Positions 52,561 to 64,000 of a stretch of DNA of 64,000 nt are shown here, one piece after another (within the stretch, counting starts at the first letter, position 1; each line of letters begins with the position of its first letter). The position numbers were made by a program, and so were the translations under genes. The notes below the pieces were generated by a model. That model saw only the letters and a list, made by a program, of their open reading frames with translations, did no database searches and had not been told where the DNA came from. The stretch spans positions 10,914,362 through 10,978,361 of the forward strand of contig NC_079414.1 in the NCBI RefSeq assembly GCF_026213295.1. Direction: 5' to 3'. Source of the DNA: Gadus chalcogrammus (lineage: Eukaryota > Chordata > Actinopteri > Gadiformes > Gadidae).

Positions 52561-55500
52561 TGGAGGCTTTAGGGGTGTCAAACTTTTCTTATTAGAAATG
52601 AGAAAATATTTGATCCTTTTCCATGCAACCCCACGCTAGTTACATGAATAATCTCAATTTTACTTTCTCAACCACAACGTTTATAAAAAAAAAAAAACGG
52701 GCTTTGTCTGTGTCGCCTGCATCTGCAGATATGCAACGAAGCCCTTACTAAACAAAACAAACATGCTCAATACATTACAATTCCTTGTGTTACCTCAGCG
52801 TAAACATTTGAAACAACCTTCAATCAACTCTTGGAGGGTCGACTCGTCTCCATCCTCCGTCGTCCTATGCTGCCGGTTTCGATCACATAGGCTTCCCCTC
52901 CCTCTATAGGTCTCGACTTTGCTGTAAGGTGGGGGTCTTTCATACCGTGAGATGATATTAAAGAAGACACAAACATAAAATAGACAAATATGAAACAAGA
53001 TTATTTAAATAATACCTCCAAGGCTATTTAGATTAAGTTCACCATCTAACTCGCACCTTAATCTAAGAAAAGTTTAAGGGGTGGGACATTTCAACTGCAC
53101 CAATTTATTTTATGTCCTTATTTTATCTTAAGTGTCCATGTGAAGAATTTAGCTGATGGCGTTAACATTCTTAAGACCCAAACGGCAAGAGAATTAAGAT
53201 CTAACCAAGATAAGGAGAAATAGTGCTATAATTCGGTTAAATACCATCTCAGCACATCACAGCAAATATATAGGATAAAAATACAATAAAGTCACTCTGA
53301 ACTTAAAAATTATATTGTCGGCAGTGCCTACCTGATGACCCCAAAGGTTGTGATTTTGCCCATGGCGTTCTTGGAAAATAAATGAATAGCTTGGCTAATA
53401 AATCAGACTGACCTGTACCTAAATCTTAACAAAACCAAAAGCTTAATTTACACGTAATTATTCAGAGGGCGATAATATAGGCCATAAGTAATACTACAGA
53501 ATTACTGCATGCACATTACGCCAATAGTCATTGCACAATTGATATGACATGCATGCGGTTGGAAATCAGTGATTGAGCATTAGCGATAGGTAAAACGAAT
53601 TATATGAAACTTATTAGGTTAATGAGAGATTACATAACATTGCTCAGAGACGTAAAAGAGTGTACTAGATTCGGTATTAAAGGTTTGTGTATATTTCCCT
53701 CCCATAATTGGTTCAGCCAGTGCTGTAGTGACACGATTTATTTGACTTCTTGGTTTTTGAATACATTTAACGCATAGGACTGAACAGTGCTCAATAGAGG
53801 GGGCATCAGTCTTCACAGAGTTATTCTTTTTGACAGTTTCTATTGTTATTTACTAAAAGGACTACAGCTACTACCAAAATGACGAAATCAAACGAAAAAG
53901 CTACGGACTGGAAGTGAACAAACCTGAAGAATGAAGAATGAAACTACACGTCACACTACATTGCGTCTACACAAGTAGTCTATAGCCATAGAATAAAAAC
54001 AACCACACCATCATAAGGATCAATGTTTATCTTGGCCTTCCCTGCAGCTTTTCAGATGACTAAACCGACTTCTGAACGGAACAACCTTACTCCTGTCAAG
54101 CACCCCAACAACAGATTACCATTACAGCTGTCCTTCCGCAGGCCTTTCTCTGAACATAAACACAATGGCAGAGGGGAATGGATGTCATGTGTCCTGTGGT
54201 GACCGAGGCTGTGAACACACCCTCAAGGCCTGACCAAGGTCAAGGGAAGCCTCTCTTTGTTTTTCCTGCTGTGAGACCATTTGGCTTTCCTCTGAGATTT
54301 GGACATAGTATGGAGGCATTAAGATTACATTTAGCAGTATGAGAGAGTAGGCTCTTTTAAGTATGAGAGAGTACTTTTGGGGGTTTTCAGGTTACAGTGT
54401 GATTTGCCAATACAAGGCGTTTCAAAGTCTGCCCTGCCCTGTGCCTTAGTGACAACACCCCTGGTGTGTAAATAGGAGCCTGTTAATTATATGGTTATCC
54501 TTCTATGACTGGGGGGCAGTCTATGACAGCCAGAATATGTACAAATAATTAGATGAGTGCTGCATGCAGCGCTCAACTATTGTTCTTCATATGTTGTATT
54601 CTTTCTTTATTTCTTTATTATTCTCTACAAACTTTGGGACCTATCTCCTTCCTCAATCTTTCACCTAGAGACTCCATTCAAGATTTTTTTAATATTTGGG
54701 TTAGATAAGATAAGATATTCTACTTTTAAAATATTATCTTTGTTTTATCATGGGAGTCAATGGGATTGGACAGTTGTCAAACAGTTGACAACTGTTTAAG
54801 ACGTAACTAAATCAATTCAAAATTGGCAACCATTTATCTTCGTTCAAATCATTTAACAAATCAACACACTTGTATCTTCAATAATATCTAAACAGAATTT
54901 CGATATCATTTCAACTTTCTTCAGAATCACAGTTTTAGTTTCATACCGGTGTGGGTGTCAGATAATGACGCACTTCCTGTAAATGCTGTCTTTTAAATGT
55001 GCATGCGCGTTTCATTCATTCCCATGTTATTCCCAAGTATTAACGATCTCCTTTTGTTTTCTAATCTATGAATAATAATCGAATGTACAAATTATTGATG
55101 CATATACTTGGGTTGTATATAAAAGAAGAATCGGTTAACTCCATTCACTGAACGGGGCGATCCACTTTATTTCCAGCGCTCCCAACACGGAGTCAAAACA
55201 GCGACCCACACGCAGACACTTCCGTTCTCCTCCTTCAGAATAAGAGTCCCTACCAGGAACTGGGTTACATATGCATTCATCAGTGCTTTAAGACGTGTTT
55301 CCAATGGCTTTGTTGTGCGAAAGAACGGGCTGCGTTCAATGAAGTCAAAACTAAAACGGATCAAGCCTTCTTTTTATGTCCATGATTGAGCCCCGTTTAC
55401 AAACAACCCTTCCGGGTTTGTCCGTTGGCTTGTGTCGATACGTCAAGTGTCGATACGTCATCTGTAAGCGCAGGACACCGAGTCGATCTGGCAGCCGAGT

Positions 55501-55579
55501 CAATCTGACACCCACACCGGCTTCGTTTTCAGTTGGTCTCATTGATTTACGTTGATGCTGGAGCTTGATGACGTTCAGC

Positions 55580-55690
55580 AGTTTTGCCAGATTGAGCGGT
55601 TTTCCCGCCATATTTGGCTACTTTTGGAGGACGTTAAGGCAGTGTTGCCAGATTGGGCGGTTTTTCCCACTCTATTGGGCTACTTTTAAT
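55580..55690. repeat. ~60-bp direct duplication, GCCAGATTG-GCGGTTTT-CCC
   Basis: Two copies of TTGCCAGATTGRGCGGTTTT followed by CCC...TTGGGCTACTTTT lie about 60 bp apart. A related GTTGCCAGATTGG occurs at 63393-63405 inside the hAT-like fragment, so this is probably a transposon leader fragment. Confidence 0.6.
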
Positions 55691-55713
55691 CACGCACCGG
55701 CTCGCTATTCTAA

Positions 55714-55714
<1 letters not shown>

Positions 55715-55793
<79 letters not shown>
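55715..55793. repeat. Pure (AC)n microsatellite
   Basis: Uninterrupted, about 39 units, 43 bp from the TTAA of the fold-back element. Confidence 0.98.
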
Positions 55794-55795
<2 letters not shown>

Positions 55796-55839
55796 GCAGG
55801 GCAATACATTTGACACTTCAGATTCTTCAGTTCAATTAA

Positions 55840-56268
55840 AGACACCCAGTGCAACTTTATGTAAACATTCAATGAAAAATAAACATTCAATTTCTAGTCT
55901 TTTTTACACGTAGTAAGTTTGAATAACTCCATAAATTACATATCGACATTCAAGGAGCAAAGATGAGACGTCGCTGTGTGGTGAGAACTGATAGAAAATC
56001 GTAAACAACAACAATCGCCGGTGGGGAGAAGCCATTTTTCCATTGACTGGAAGCCTGCTTTATTTATTGTAGGTTACAAAAAATCAAGAAAATGGCGGCA
56101 TTGTTGTTGTTATCGATTTTCTATCAGTTCTCACCACACAACGACGTCTCATCTTTGCTGCTTGAATGTCGGTATGTAATGGTATGGAGTTATTGAAACT
56201 TACTACGTGTAAAAAAGACTAGAAATTGAATGTTTATTTTTAAGCCTCGAAAGTTGCACTGGGTGCCT
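55840..56268. mobile_element. Fold-back MITE with ~170-bp arms and TTAA target
   Basis: The ends are AGACACCCAGTGCAACTTT and the inverted AGGCACCCAGTGCAACTTT. TTAA abuts both ends (55836-55839, 56269-56272). The arms stay complementary for about 170 bp, through GACTAGAAATTGAATGTTTA, CTCATCTTTGCT and GATTTTCTATCAGTTCTCAC, around a ~95-bp loop at about 56013-56105. The left arm has an extra short duplication of AAACATTCAAT. Non-coding; transcription would give a long RNA hairpin. Confidence 0.9.
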
Positions 56269-56933
56269 TTAATTTTACATTTCTGCATTTTTAGCAATGC
56301 TTTGCGCTTTTCATTCAGTGGTCACTTTATTTGTTTCCAACCATTAACTTCTTCTTAAATGGTGTGCATGTTTACATTATTTACTCCATTTAGACTTTTG
56401 AACTTTTGTTCAAGTCCCTTCACATGATTTGAGCCATTTAACGTTTCTTTATGTCTTAATCTATGTGGCTTTATTAAAAAATATATTCATCCTCAATTTG
56501 TACTACAGCATTCACCGCATTTTCTGCAGGAACTGCATTTTTTTTTACCCAGTTTGATGGTATTTGTTTGCAGTTTATACTCACAAGCATTGTATGTATG
56601 TGGTACGTTACTTCAAAAGACTATGCCAGCATAGTCTCTTAACTTTTCAGGAACATTTCCTGGTTAACCAATGAGCTTTGGTCCTAAGCACCGCTAATTG
56701 CTGGCTACAGCTCTCTATGTCTGCTTGCACAGCACCTGTGAATGACCCACCCAATCAGACTATATGAGAGAGGGAGGAAGTACTAAAATACACTAGAAGC
56801 AAAAAAATTGATTTTGGTGGTTGCTTGAGTGTGCATGAAATTGCTGTGCACAGACAGGTACTGCAGAAATATGATTTACAATGAGGTAAAGCTTGTCTGT
56901 GTTGGCAGGCTCATGCTTGTTTCACGCTCACGT

Positions 56934-57013
56934 CTTTGTGTATGTGTTTGTGCGTGTGTGCGTGTCTATGTGCTAGGGGGGAGTTTGTGAGTGTGTGTGT
57001 GCGTGTGTGTGTT

Positions 57014-57047
<34 letters not shown>

Positions 57048-57125
57048 CGTGTGTGTGTGTGTGCATTTGTGTGTGTGTGTGTGTATGTGTGTTAGGTCAG
57101 TGCGTGTGTGTGTTTGTATGTGTGG
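56934..57125. repeat. Interrupted GT microsatellite
   Basis: GT runs with GCGT, TTT and AGG interruptions, followed by a 14-base G-run near 57135. Confidence 0.9.
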
Positions 57126-57695
57126 CTGGGAGAGGGGGGGGGGGGGGCTGGGGCATTAATCTTTGTTTTTCTCAAAGAAATATGTGTATGAAAAATACAC
57201 AGCCCTGCAGAATTTTGGTTCATCAGTCTTTCAAATACCCATTACGTTGTGTAAACAGACAAACAGAGAGATGAATTGTGTGTATGGGTGAGGGGGATAA
57301 ACGCCTGAAAACAAACATGGTGGAAAAAATGGAAGCCGGTGAAAGTAAACTAATAAGCAAACTAACCGAGGCAAACACATGGCCCTCTGACCCGTGTAAT
57401 TACTGTGTGTGGTTGCAGGGTGGTGGGTCAGTACCCCCTGGCTTCAGATTAGCCATAGCGCTGAAGGCATGGTCCCTGTTTAGCCATGATTGATACCGAA
57501 ATGGGAGAAGTGAAGGGGAGAGATGAATGCTTCTCATTAGCCTTCTGTAGCTCTGTGTTGTGCTCGGCTCCAGGGGGACAGGGCCACGCCAATGGTAGTT
57601 AGAAGGGTTTTGGCTGCAGTTGGTTACTGGTTTGATTCCTTGGAGTTGCTTCTACTATGGCTCCTGGCGAGGTGGTATTTGTCTCCTGTGTTGCA

Positions 57696-57698
<3 letters not shown>

Positions 57699-57791
<93 letters not shown>
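57699..57791. repeat. Pure (TG)n microsatellite
   Basis: About 46 uninterrupted units. Confidence 0.98.
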
Positions 57792-57794
<3 letters not shown>

Positions 57795-58030
57795 TTTGTG
57801 TGTTTTATTTTATTACATTTCTTTTTTATTACAGCTTTGTTTTAATTAGCTTTAATTATTTGGCTTTTGAAGTGGACGGCAGAAAATTTTAAAATGCTGA
57901 ATTTTTGCAACGCCTACTGTTAATAAGATTCAGTGCTGGTTTTAGTAGTTTTCTGTAATATGGGGTATTTGTCAGGGGCAAAATTCAAAAATATCAAGTT
58001 TGTTTGGTAATAACCTTGGTGTATGTGCAT

Positions 58031-58145
58031 GTGAGTGAGTGAGTTGTGAGTGATTAAGTGAGTTGTGAGTGAGTGAGTGAGTGAGTGAGTGAGTGAGTGA
58101 GTGAGTGAGTGAGTGAGTGAGTGAGTGAGTGAGTGAGTGAGTGAT
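58031..58145. repeat. (GAGT)n tetranucleotide repeat
   Basis: About 28 units. The left end is interrupted by TTGTGAGTGATTAAGT; the right ~80 bp are pure. Confidence 0.97.
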
Positions 58146-59311
58146 TGCAGTGCCTTTAACCATCTGTGTGAGGAGGTATCTCAACAACCGTAAGGTGCGA
58201 AAAAATGCCGGATAAGTTAGGTCCCTAAAATTTGAAAATGATGAGATACTTCCTTAGCTGTTCACTGAGTTCGGACATTTCTAAATGTTTATTGTGATTT
58301 TAATCACATCAACGGTACATAGAATGCAAGGCAGCTATGCAGGATCTAGGTTAACTTTCAGGAGAGTTGAGATTATGTTACACATGAGGTGACTTGAATG
58401 TGTAACATGAACTAAACTGGAGAGTACAGCCAACTTTCTAACCATTTTGTGCAAGCCATATGCTAACCCATCAGTGTGCAAACCAGCGGTAGCTGCTTGT
58501 AGCAGAGAAAAACAGGTTAGATCGCGAGCAGCAGTTACATGCTACGTGTCCTCCATTCTCTCTTTCAACATAATTTCCTGTTTCGCCACTGTTCCGTCCA
58601 TTAAGTACAGAAGCCCTTCAATCTATATATTCAAAGCATAGAAGCCACAGTAAAAGGCATGGAAACCGACATCAGCTGTTACCCATAATCACACTGTTGA
58701 AGGTCACTGTTCTGAGATTAATCACGTCTCTCCATTTCCACCAGCCTATTATTAGCCCTTTCCTGTTAGCATTTTCATCCACTTACACCCAGACGAAGCC
58801 CTCCCCACCCACTGGCCAGCCCCCCCACCACCAACTCTCTCCTCATCTCCGCCGTGCTCCTCTTCTCCTCTTATCAAGTGAGGTATCATTACAAGAACAA
58901 TCAGCGATCTCAGCCCTCCATCCTCCTCTGTCTCCTTGCCCTGCTCAAACATCAGTTGCATGGCCTGGTAACTGCTTGATATAATCAGAATAATAATATG
59001 TGGAGCTAGGATCCTGTTTTGAGGGTTTACAGCAGGTGGGAGGTGTCAAATTATATCTCCAAAATGAGCGTATTTGACAATCTCTCATTATACTGATTAT
59101 TGCGCTCTGCAAATTTGCTCAGACAGCGACTTCACCTCGGTGATTTCATGTCAGCATATTTAGACGAAACTACTTCCAAAAGATTTCTAACTAAAGACTG
59201 CAAGAATGCTTGATGACCGTTGTTATGTGATCATCAAGCAATGTATGGCATTTGGCCACAATATGTGCCTTGTACATGGCAATTGCTTATGTGATACTCA
59301 AAGAGAGAAAC

Positions 59312-59314
<3 letters not shown>

Positions 59315-59387
<73 letters not shown>
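59315..59387. repeat. (GATA)n tetranucleotide repeat
   Basis: Eighteen pure GATA units. Scattered GATA runs continue to about 59480. Confidence 0.98.
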
Positions 59388-59399
59388 GTCGAGAGATAA

Positions 59400-59433
59400 A
59401 TGTATGTTTGTATATGTATATACAAACATACAT
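59400..59433. repeat. Perfect 16-bp palindrome with 2-nt centre
   Basis: ATGTATGTTTGTATAT, GT, then its exact reverse complement. It sits just beyond the GATA array. Confidence 0.9.
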
Positions 59434-59967
59434 ATCTCTCTATATATAGATCGATTGATAGTTCCGTCAATAGATAGATAGATGGAAAGGTAGAATGAGA
59501 GAGAATAATATATATGAATATGTAGACAGTTCAATATTGAGATAGATTGAGAGGCACAGCATTGAATAATTATGTTCTAGTGTGAATGTGCTTGTTTATG
59601 AATGCAGATGTTTGTTTGTATTTATGTATCTCCCTACAAATGTCACAATATAATTGAAGCTTTCTCTGTAGCACACTGTTTAATATATACATTGTCATTC
59701 ATACAAGTATTAAGGTTTGTTTTCGGTCAGGTTTACTACACAATCAGTCCACCTAATTACACGATTAAGCCAAATACGTACCCAATCGTTATGCATTCAG
59801 TAAGATGGTGGCATATTGGAAATGGTGTCCTCCTGCTACTGCATCGAGTCTATTCTGTTAGCGTGTTGATTTGTTTGGTGAGGGCTTGTTCAGGTGCTTT
59901 TGGTAGATAAGTCTGTACATGCTCCGCCAGGGATCCACCGAACACAAAGGGATGCTGATATCCCTGT

Positions 59968-60478
<511 letters not shown>

Positions 60479-61452
60479 TCCATCTGCAGACCGGCGGCCT
60501 CCACAACAAGCCCAGCCGTCAGAGTAATGAATTCCACCTGCCGCCAGGCGTTACCGGAGAATATTCCCGGGTATTCCCAACCCTGGCACAGACCTAAGCC
60601 CCAGGACACCCACCACCTGCTCCTGGCAGCCCCGGGTTCTTTGTCTGTTCTGCTACCAGGAACAGGACTTATCACATTGAATTTTTTTTGTCTAACTTTT
60701 TACATTGATTATTGTGTGACTCAAGACATCGACTATCTGTTGTGTGACTTCTCAACTATCTTTAACCTGACTTATTACATTGCCTATCTATAGTGTGACT
60801 TATTACATCGACTCTCTATTACTTGGATCAATAGCCAGAGGACATGGTGGTTGCACTGTTCCTTTGCCTTCAACACGAAGGCAAAATGTAACATTGTCAT
60901 CTTGTATCTATGCTCTCACTACCAATTCAACCGAGTATTCAAATGCCAATTAAATCTATTGATATATTTATATCAAATATAATGAATGTACATTTAGGGC
61001 CCTATACATGTTCGTATGCATGCGCTTGCGTTCTTGTGCTTGTGTGACAGATTTTCAGCATTAACAGTAAAATCATGCTGCTACATTGTCCAGACAAGTT
61101 GATGAGGGGCAGTTATCACATTACGGTGCATTGTTAAATTGTAGACCATTCAAATTATTTTGATAGAAGATGCACAATACCACCAAAAGTATGAATATAA
61201 ACCTGGCCCTTCAAGACTTGCAAGACCGCAATCGGCAAGTACGGTACACTTTATTGTATTTTAAATTTTACTAAGGATTATGTGTGCAGTCTGAACTCTG
61301 AGTGGTCCTAATAACCTCAACCCTGCACACATCCAGACCCTCAAAATCCCTTTACCGCAGATCTACCGGCCTAAATAATTTGATACTACTTAAAAGCGAA
61401 GCAGCATCAAAAATGTATGGTACAAGCATGTTGCTTCATTTTCAGAGATGCC

Positions 61453-62694
61453 GGGCCCTATTTTAACGGTCTGAATCGCAAGTGAGAAGCGCCAAACGCA
61501 AGTAGCTTTGTGGACGGTTCAATGGTGATGTTGTTATTTTGCCGGCGGATAAATTACTCTTGTGCCCGGCGCAAATCTAAAAAGAGTTGGTCTGAAGTAG
61601 CCTAATTACCCGTAGGTGTGGTTTGGGCGTAACGTGCAATAAACCAATGAGAGTGCCATCTCCCATCCCCTTTAAGAGCCATGAGCGCATTTGAATCGAG
61701 TTGATATTTTGACGTTTTTAGTCTCCGATGAGACAGATGCATGATCACAGGAATTTCAAACTTCAAATGGCTCAGTTTATGGCCAAATAATAGGGCCTAA
61801 TTCACAAATGGAATAGCGCTTTCTTCCACAACTTCAGAAATACTGAGTCCTCAAATAAATTTCGGCAAAGAAAACTTAACACAAATAGGATATACGGTAA
61901 CTGAGGTTCTATTTAGTGATCTACGCAATACATTAACAAACATCGTTTCTTAACAGTATTGTATGCATTATCGTTATCGACTTGTGTTCCTAATATGCAT
62001 GTGTTCCCCCGTTAATATACAATGCCATGGACTGTATTATGCGTTACGTGTTTAGTTTGCATGTGTTTAAACAGATGGACGCACACACGCACGGCCGCAT
62101 TCATTAATTATTTTATACTTGCACACACGCGCCCGCATTCCTTCATTCTTTTTAACGATCATTCGCGGTAAAACAATGTTTTCAAACAATCAAATACTCA
62201 TCAATCCTAAAAGTTATGGGCTTGTACACAATGTCTGTGTCAAGAAAATATGTGTTTGCTGTACGGTGTTTGCAGATGCATTGATTTAAAAGTACAACTT
62301 ATTACCGCTGTATCAGCTGTTCTTTCCCAAATAATTTACCAAGAATGTGTGGCTAGGTAGATGAGAGAAGCAAAGTGTATACACGAGGTGCACAAGCAAG
62401 ATTATGCATGCGCCCTCAAAATAGCATCTGAACAATGCGCCACTGACTTTAAACCAGGTATTTTCTGGTTTGTGGCGGAATTGTTTTCTGAAACTGCAAA
62501 ATAGCACCAGGGAACGTTTGCGCCAGAACACGCCTCCTCCCTTTGCCGAACCGCCCCCTTGGGGCGCAAGATCATTACCTAAATTACCGACGTGTGGTGG
62601 TGGAGGGAAAAGAACGCTCTGCGCCAGTTGCAAACTAGCAACGACATATGCGTCAGTGTAGAAAGTCAATTGCGCTGGATGCAAGTTAGGGCCC
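61453..62694. mobile_element. DNA transposon remnant with GGGCCCTA termini
   Basis: The left end is GGGCCCTATTTTAACGGTCT and the right end GTTAGGGCCC. The left interior holds TTTTGCCGGCGGATAAAT, GTGCCCGGCGCAAATCTAAA and TGGTTTGGGCGTAACGTGC; the right interior holds AACGCTCTGCGCCAGTTGC. I recall these as a very common fish class II repeat. The centre (about 61760-62440) is diverged or of other origin. No transposase frame is intact. The target duplication is not clear. Confidence 0.7.
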
Positions 62695-63205
62695 ACCGTC
62701 TTCAGTGTCTTATCATGTTGAGATTGTAGTGGTGGAGGAGGGGGTTCCTTGTATGGTCCACGCAATCCCTCCAGTTGGGACCCCTCAAATGGAATTCACA
62801 AGCTTTAATGTATTAAGGATGAGCTCGGTTGGTTAGGCGTGTGTGTTTGTGTGTTTTACAATGCCTTACCAAAAAACTGAATTTTGTTAAAAAGAGCATG
62901 GAAGAATGGAAGTGCTGGTCTGAAAAGTTTGATCAATTATTCATTCTCCCCAGTGCTTTCTCATTTCCACAACACTATCTTAAAGTTGTACTGCAAGTTT
63001 TGAATGGAGTGAATAATAAGTGTTCCCTCTCTTCCCCTGATCTGGAATGGAAACTTACGTTTAAGCTGTCGTATATCCTTGACAGAATGTGGAAGTACAG
63101 TCGTTGAGATGGTTTAAGAGACCTTCATGTGCCATGTTCAATGAATCCGATTCAATCTTCAGGTGAATATAGCTTGTTTTAATCAAACGCAAACATGGAT
63201 AATTA

Positions 63206-63236
63206 GGGGTCCAAGCAGCGAAGCTGCTAGGCCCCT
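63206..63236. repeat. Imperfect hairpin AGGGGTCC...GGCCCCT
   Basis: AGGGGTCCAAGCAGC, then GAAGCTGCTAGGCCCCT, can pair through AGCAGC/GCTGCT and GGGG/CCCC. It resembles a transposon terminus and may mark the insertion that truncates the adjacent hAT-like fragment. Confidence 0.5.
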
Positions 63237-63239
63237 ATT

Positions 63240-63780
63240 GTTTCTGTAACGTTTTTTTCCCCCTCAAATTAAAATCGAGGCGAAAACATGGGTATTTTTT
63301 CTTTAGTTCGTCCGTGAACTTACATTTACGTTTAGGCATGGCTGCAGATGTAATGTGCTGTTGTAAACAGAGTGGAAGCGGCAAGGTGCTCAATGTTGCC
63401 AGATTGGAAATGGCAAAGTAACGTACCAAAGGCTCAAAATGGTCGTATTTGGAGGATAAATATCGTGGCTCTGGCAACACTGAGATCGGTCGCCCAATGA
63501 CAGACTCTCTCTACAGTCAGCTCGCGCAAGAAGGTGGAACGTAAGGGAGATACCATTTCCAGAACTTTGAAGGCCGTAATAACCATAGACATATGGTAAT
63601 AACTAGTAGGTTATGTGAAAGACCCAGAAACACAAATATGTGACGAGGCAAAAACAAATATGCGACGAGATAATGTCCGAAAACCGGACATTATCATCAA
63701 TTAATAAACCCCCCCCGGACGCCCCGGACGGGACGTAAAAAGTGGACATGTCCGGGGAAAAGAGGACGTTTGGTCAGCCT
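63240..63780 (-). pseudogene. 5' end of a hAT-like transposase element, truncated
   Basis: On the minus strand a leader begins near 63780 (GACCAAACGTCCTCTTTTCC, then CCGGACATGTCC). A start codon at 63339 follows, with the frame MPKRKCKFTDELKKKYPCFR. That start is the conserved beginning of a BED-type zinc-finger protein family associated with hAT-like transposons in fish, as I recall it. Similarity ends after about 22 residues near 63275; the frame then reads unrelated sequence and stops at about 63235. The zinc-finger cysteines and the catalytic domain are absent, so it is dead. Confidence 0.6.
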
Positions 63781-64000
63781 ACCATAAGTTATTTATTGCT
63801 GTCAGGAAGTAAAAACCAATTTCAACAACATATTAAAAAGTGCATATTACTGGATCCCGTACAATATGCCTTTAAGAAACACAACATTGAACAGCACCTA
63901 AAATTCATCAGGCAATCAACAATTTGGCTCATTCTTTTCCACGAATCTGACTGCCAAGACACAGTATGGCATTAAGGGGAACATCTTCGTTAACCATTTT

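Noticed and set aside
57590..57642. Box-B-like GGTTTGATTCC after TGGTTACT
   Set aside because: A weak match alone; no cloverleaf can be drawn.
62818..62845. tRNA-like A box (GAGCTCGGTTGGTTAGGCG)
   Set aside because: No B box, no acceptor stem and no SINE body follows; at most a SINE head fragment.

Overview
The window looks like teleost fish nuclear DNA. It is AT-rich and mostly non-coding, very dense in long AC/GT microsatellites, and carries fish-type DNA transposon remnants and solo LTRs. The only gene I can establish is the 5' part of ctnna2 (alpha-N-catenin), on the minus strand. Five consecutive coding exons are readable at 32977-33078, 10846-11041, 6516-6682, 4053-4172 and 2602-2868. 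All have GT-AG splice sites and compatible phases, and together they encode the first 284 residues of the N-terminal vinculin-homology region (beta-catenin binding and dimerisation). The rest of the gene lies beyond the low-coordinate end of the window.

Layout along the + axis (the gene runs right to left): 1-2601, partial intron 6; 2602-11041, a compact cluster of exons 6, 5, 4 and 3 with repeat-rich introns; 11042-32976, the ~22 kb intron 2; 32977-33083, exon 2 with the start codon; 33084-52156, the ~19 kb putative intron 1; about 51.7-52.6 kb, a CpG-richer stretch that I propose holds the untranslated first exon and promoter; 52.6-64 kb, 5' flanking DNA with no gene that I can recognise.

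Mobile DNA includes two TTAA-flanked inverted-repeat elements (44521-46340, with an internal ORF, and the fold-back 55840-56268), two hAT-type miniature elements with flanking duplications (30001-30309 and 34546-34928), a degraded hAT-like element (40135-41226), a GGGCCCTA-ended element (61453-62694), a 5' hAT-like transposase fragment (63240-63780), a solo LTR with a clean 5-bp duplication (36543-36854) and a probable second LTR near 18.6-18.9 kb. Satellite-scale structure includes minisatellites at 621-780, 3656-4030, 5778-6064, 22990-23200 and 29640-29930.

I see no previously undescribed multi-gene system. The most interesting signal is at coding exon 5 of ctnna2 (120 nt, phase 0/0). In the sense RNA a ~133-nt (UG)n tract ends 16 nt before its 3' splice site, and a pyrimidine-rich minisatellite starts about 22 nt after its 5' splice site. 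This resembles the CFTR exon 9 arrangement and predicts a frame-preserving skip. Other points worth a check are a possible cryptic exon at 24832-25031, several perfect hairpins, and a 218-bp higher-order duplication inside a GT array at 60 kb.
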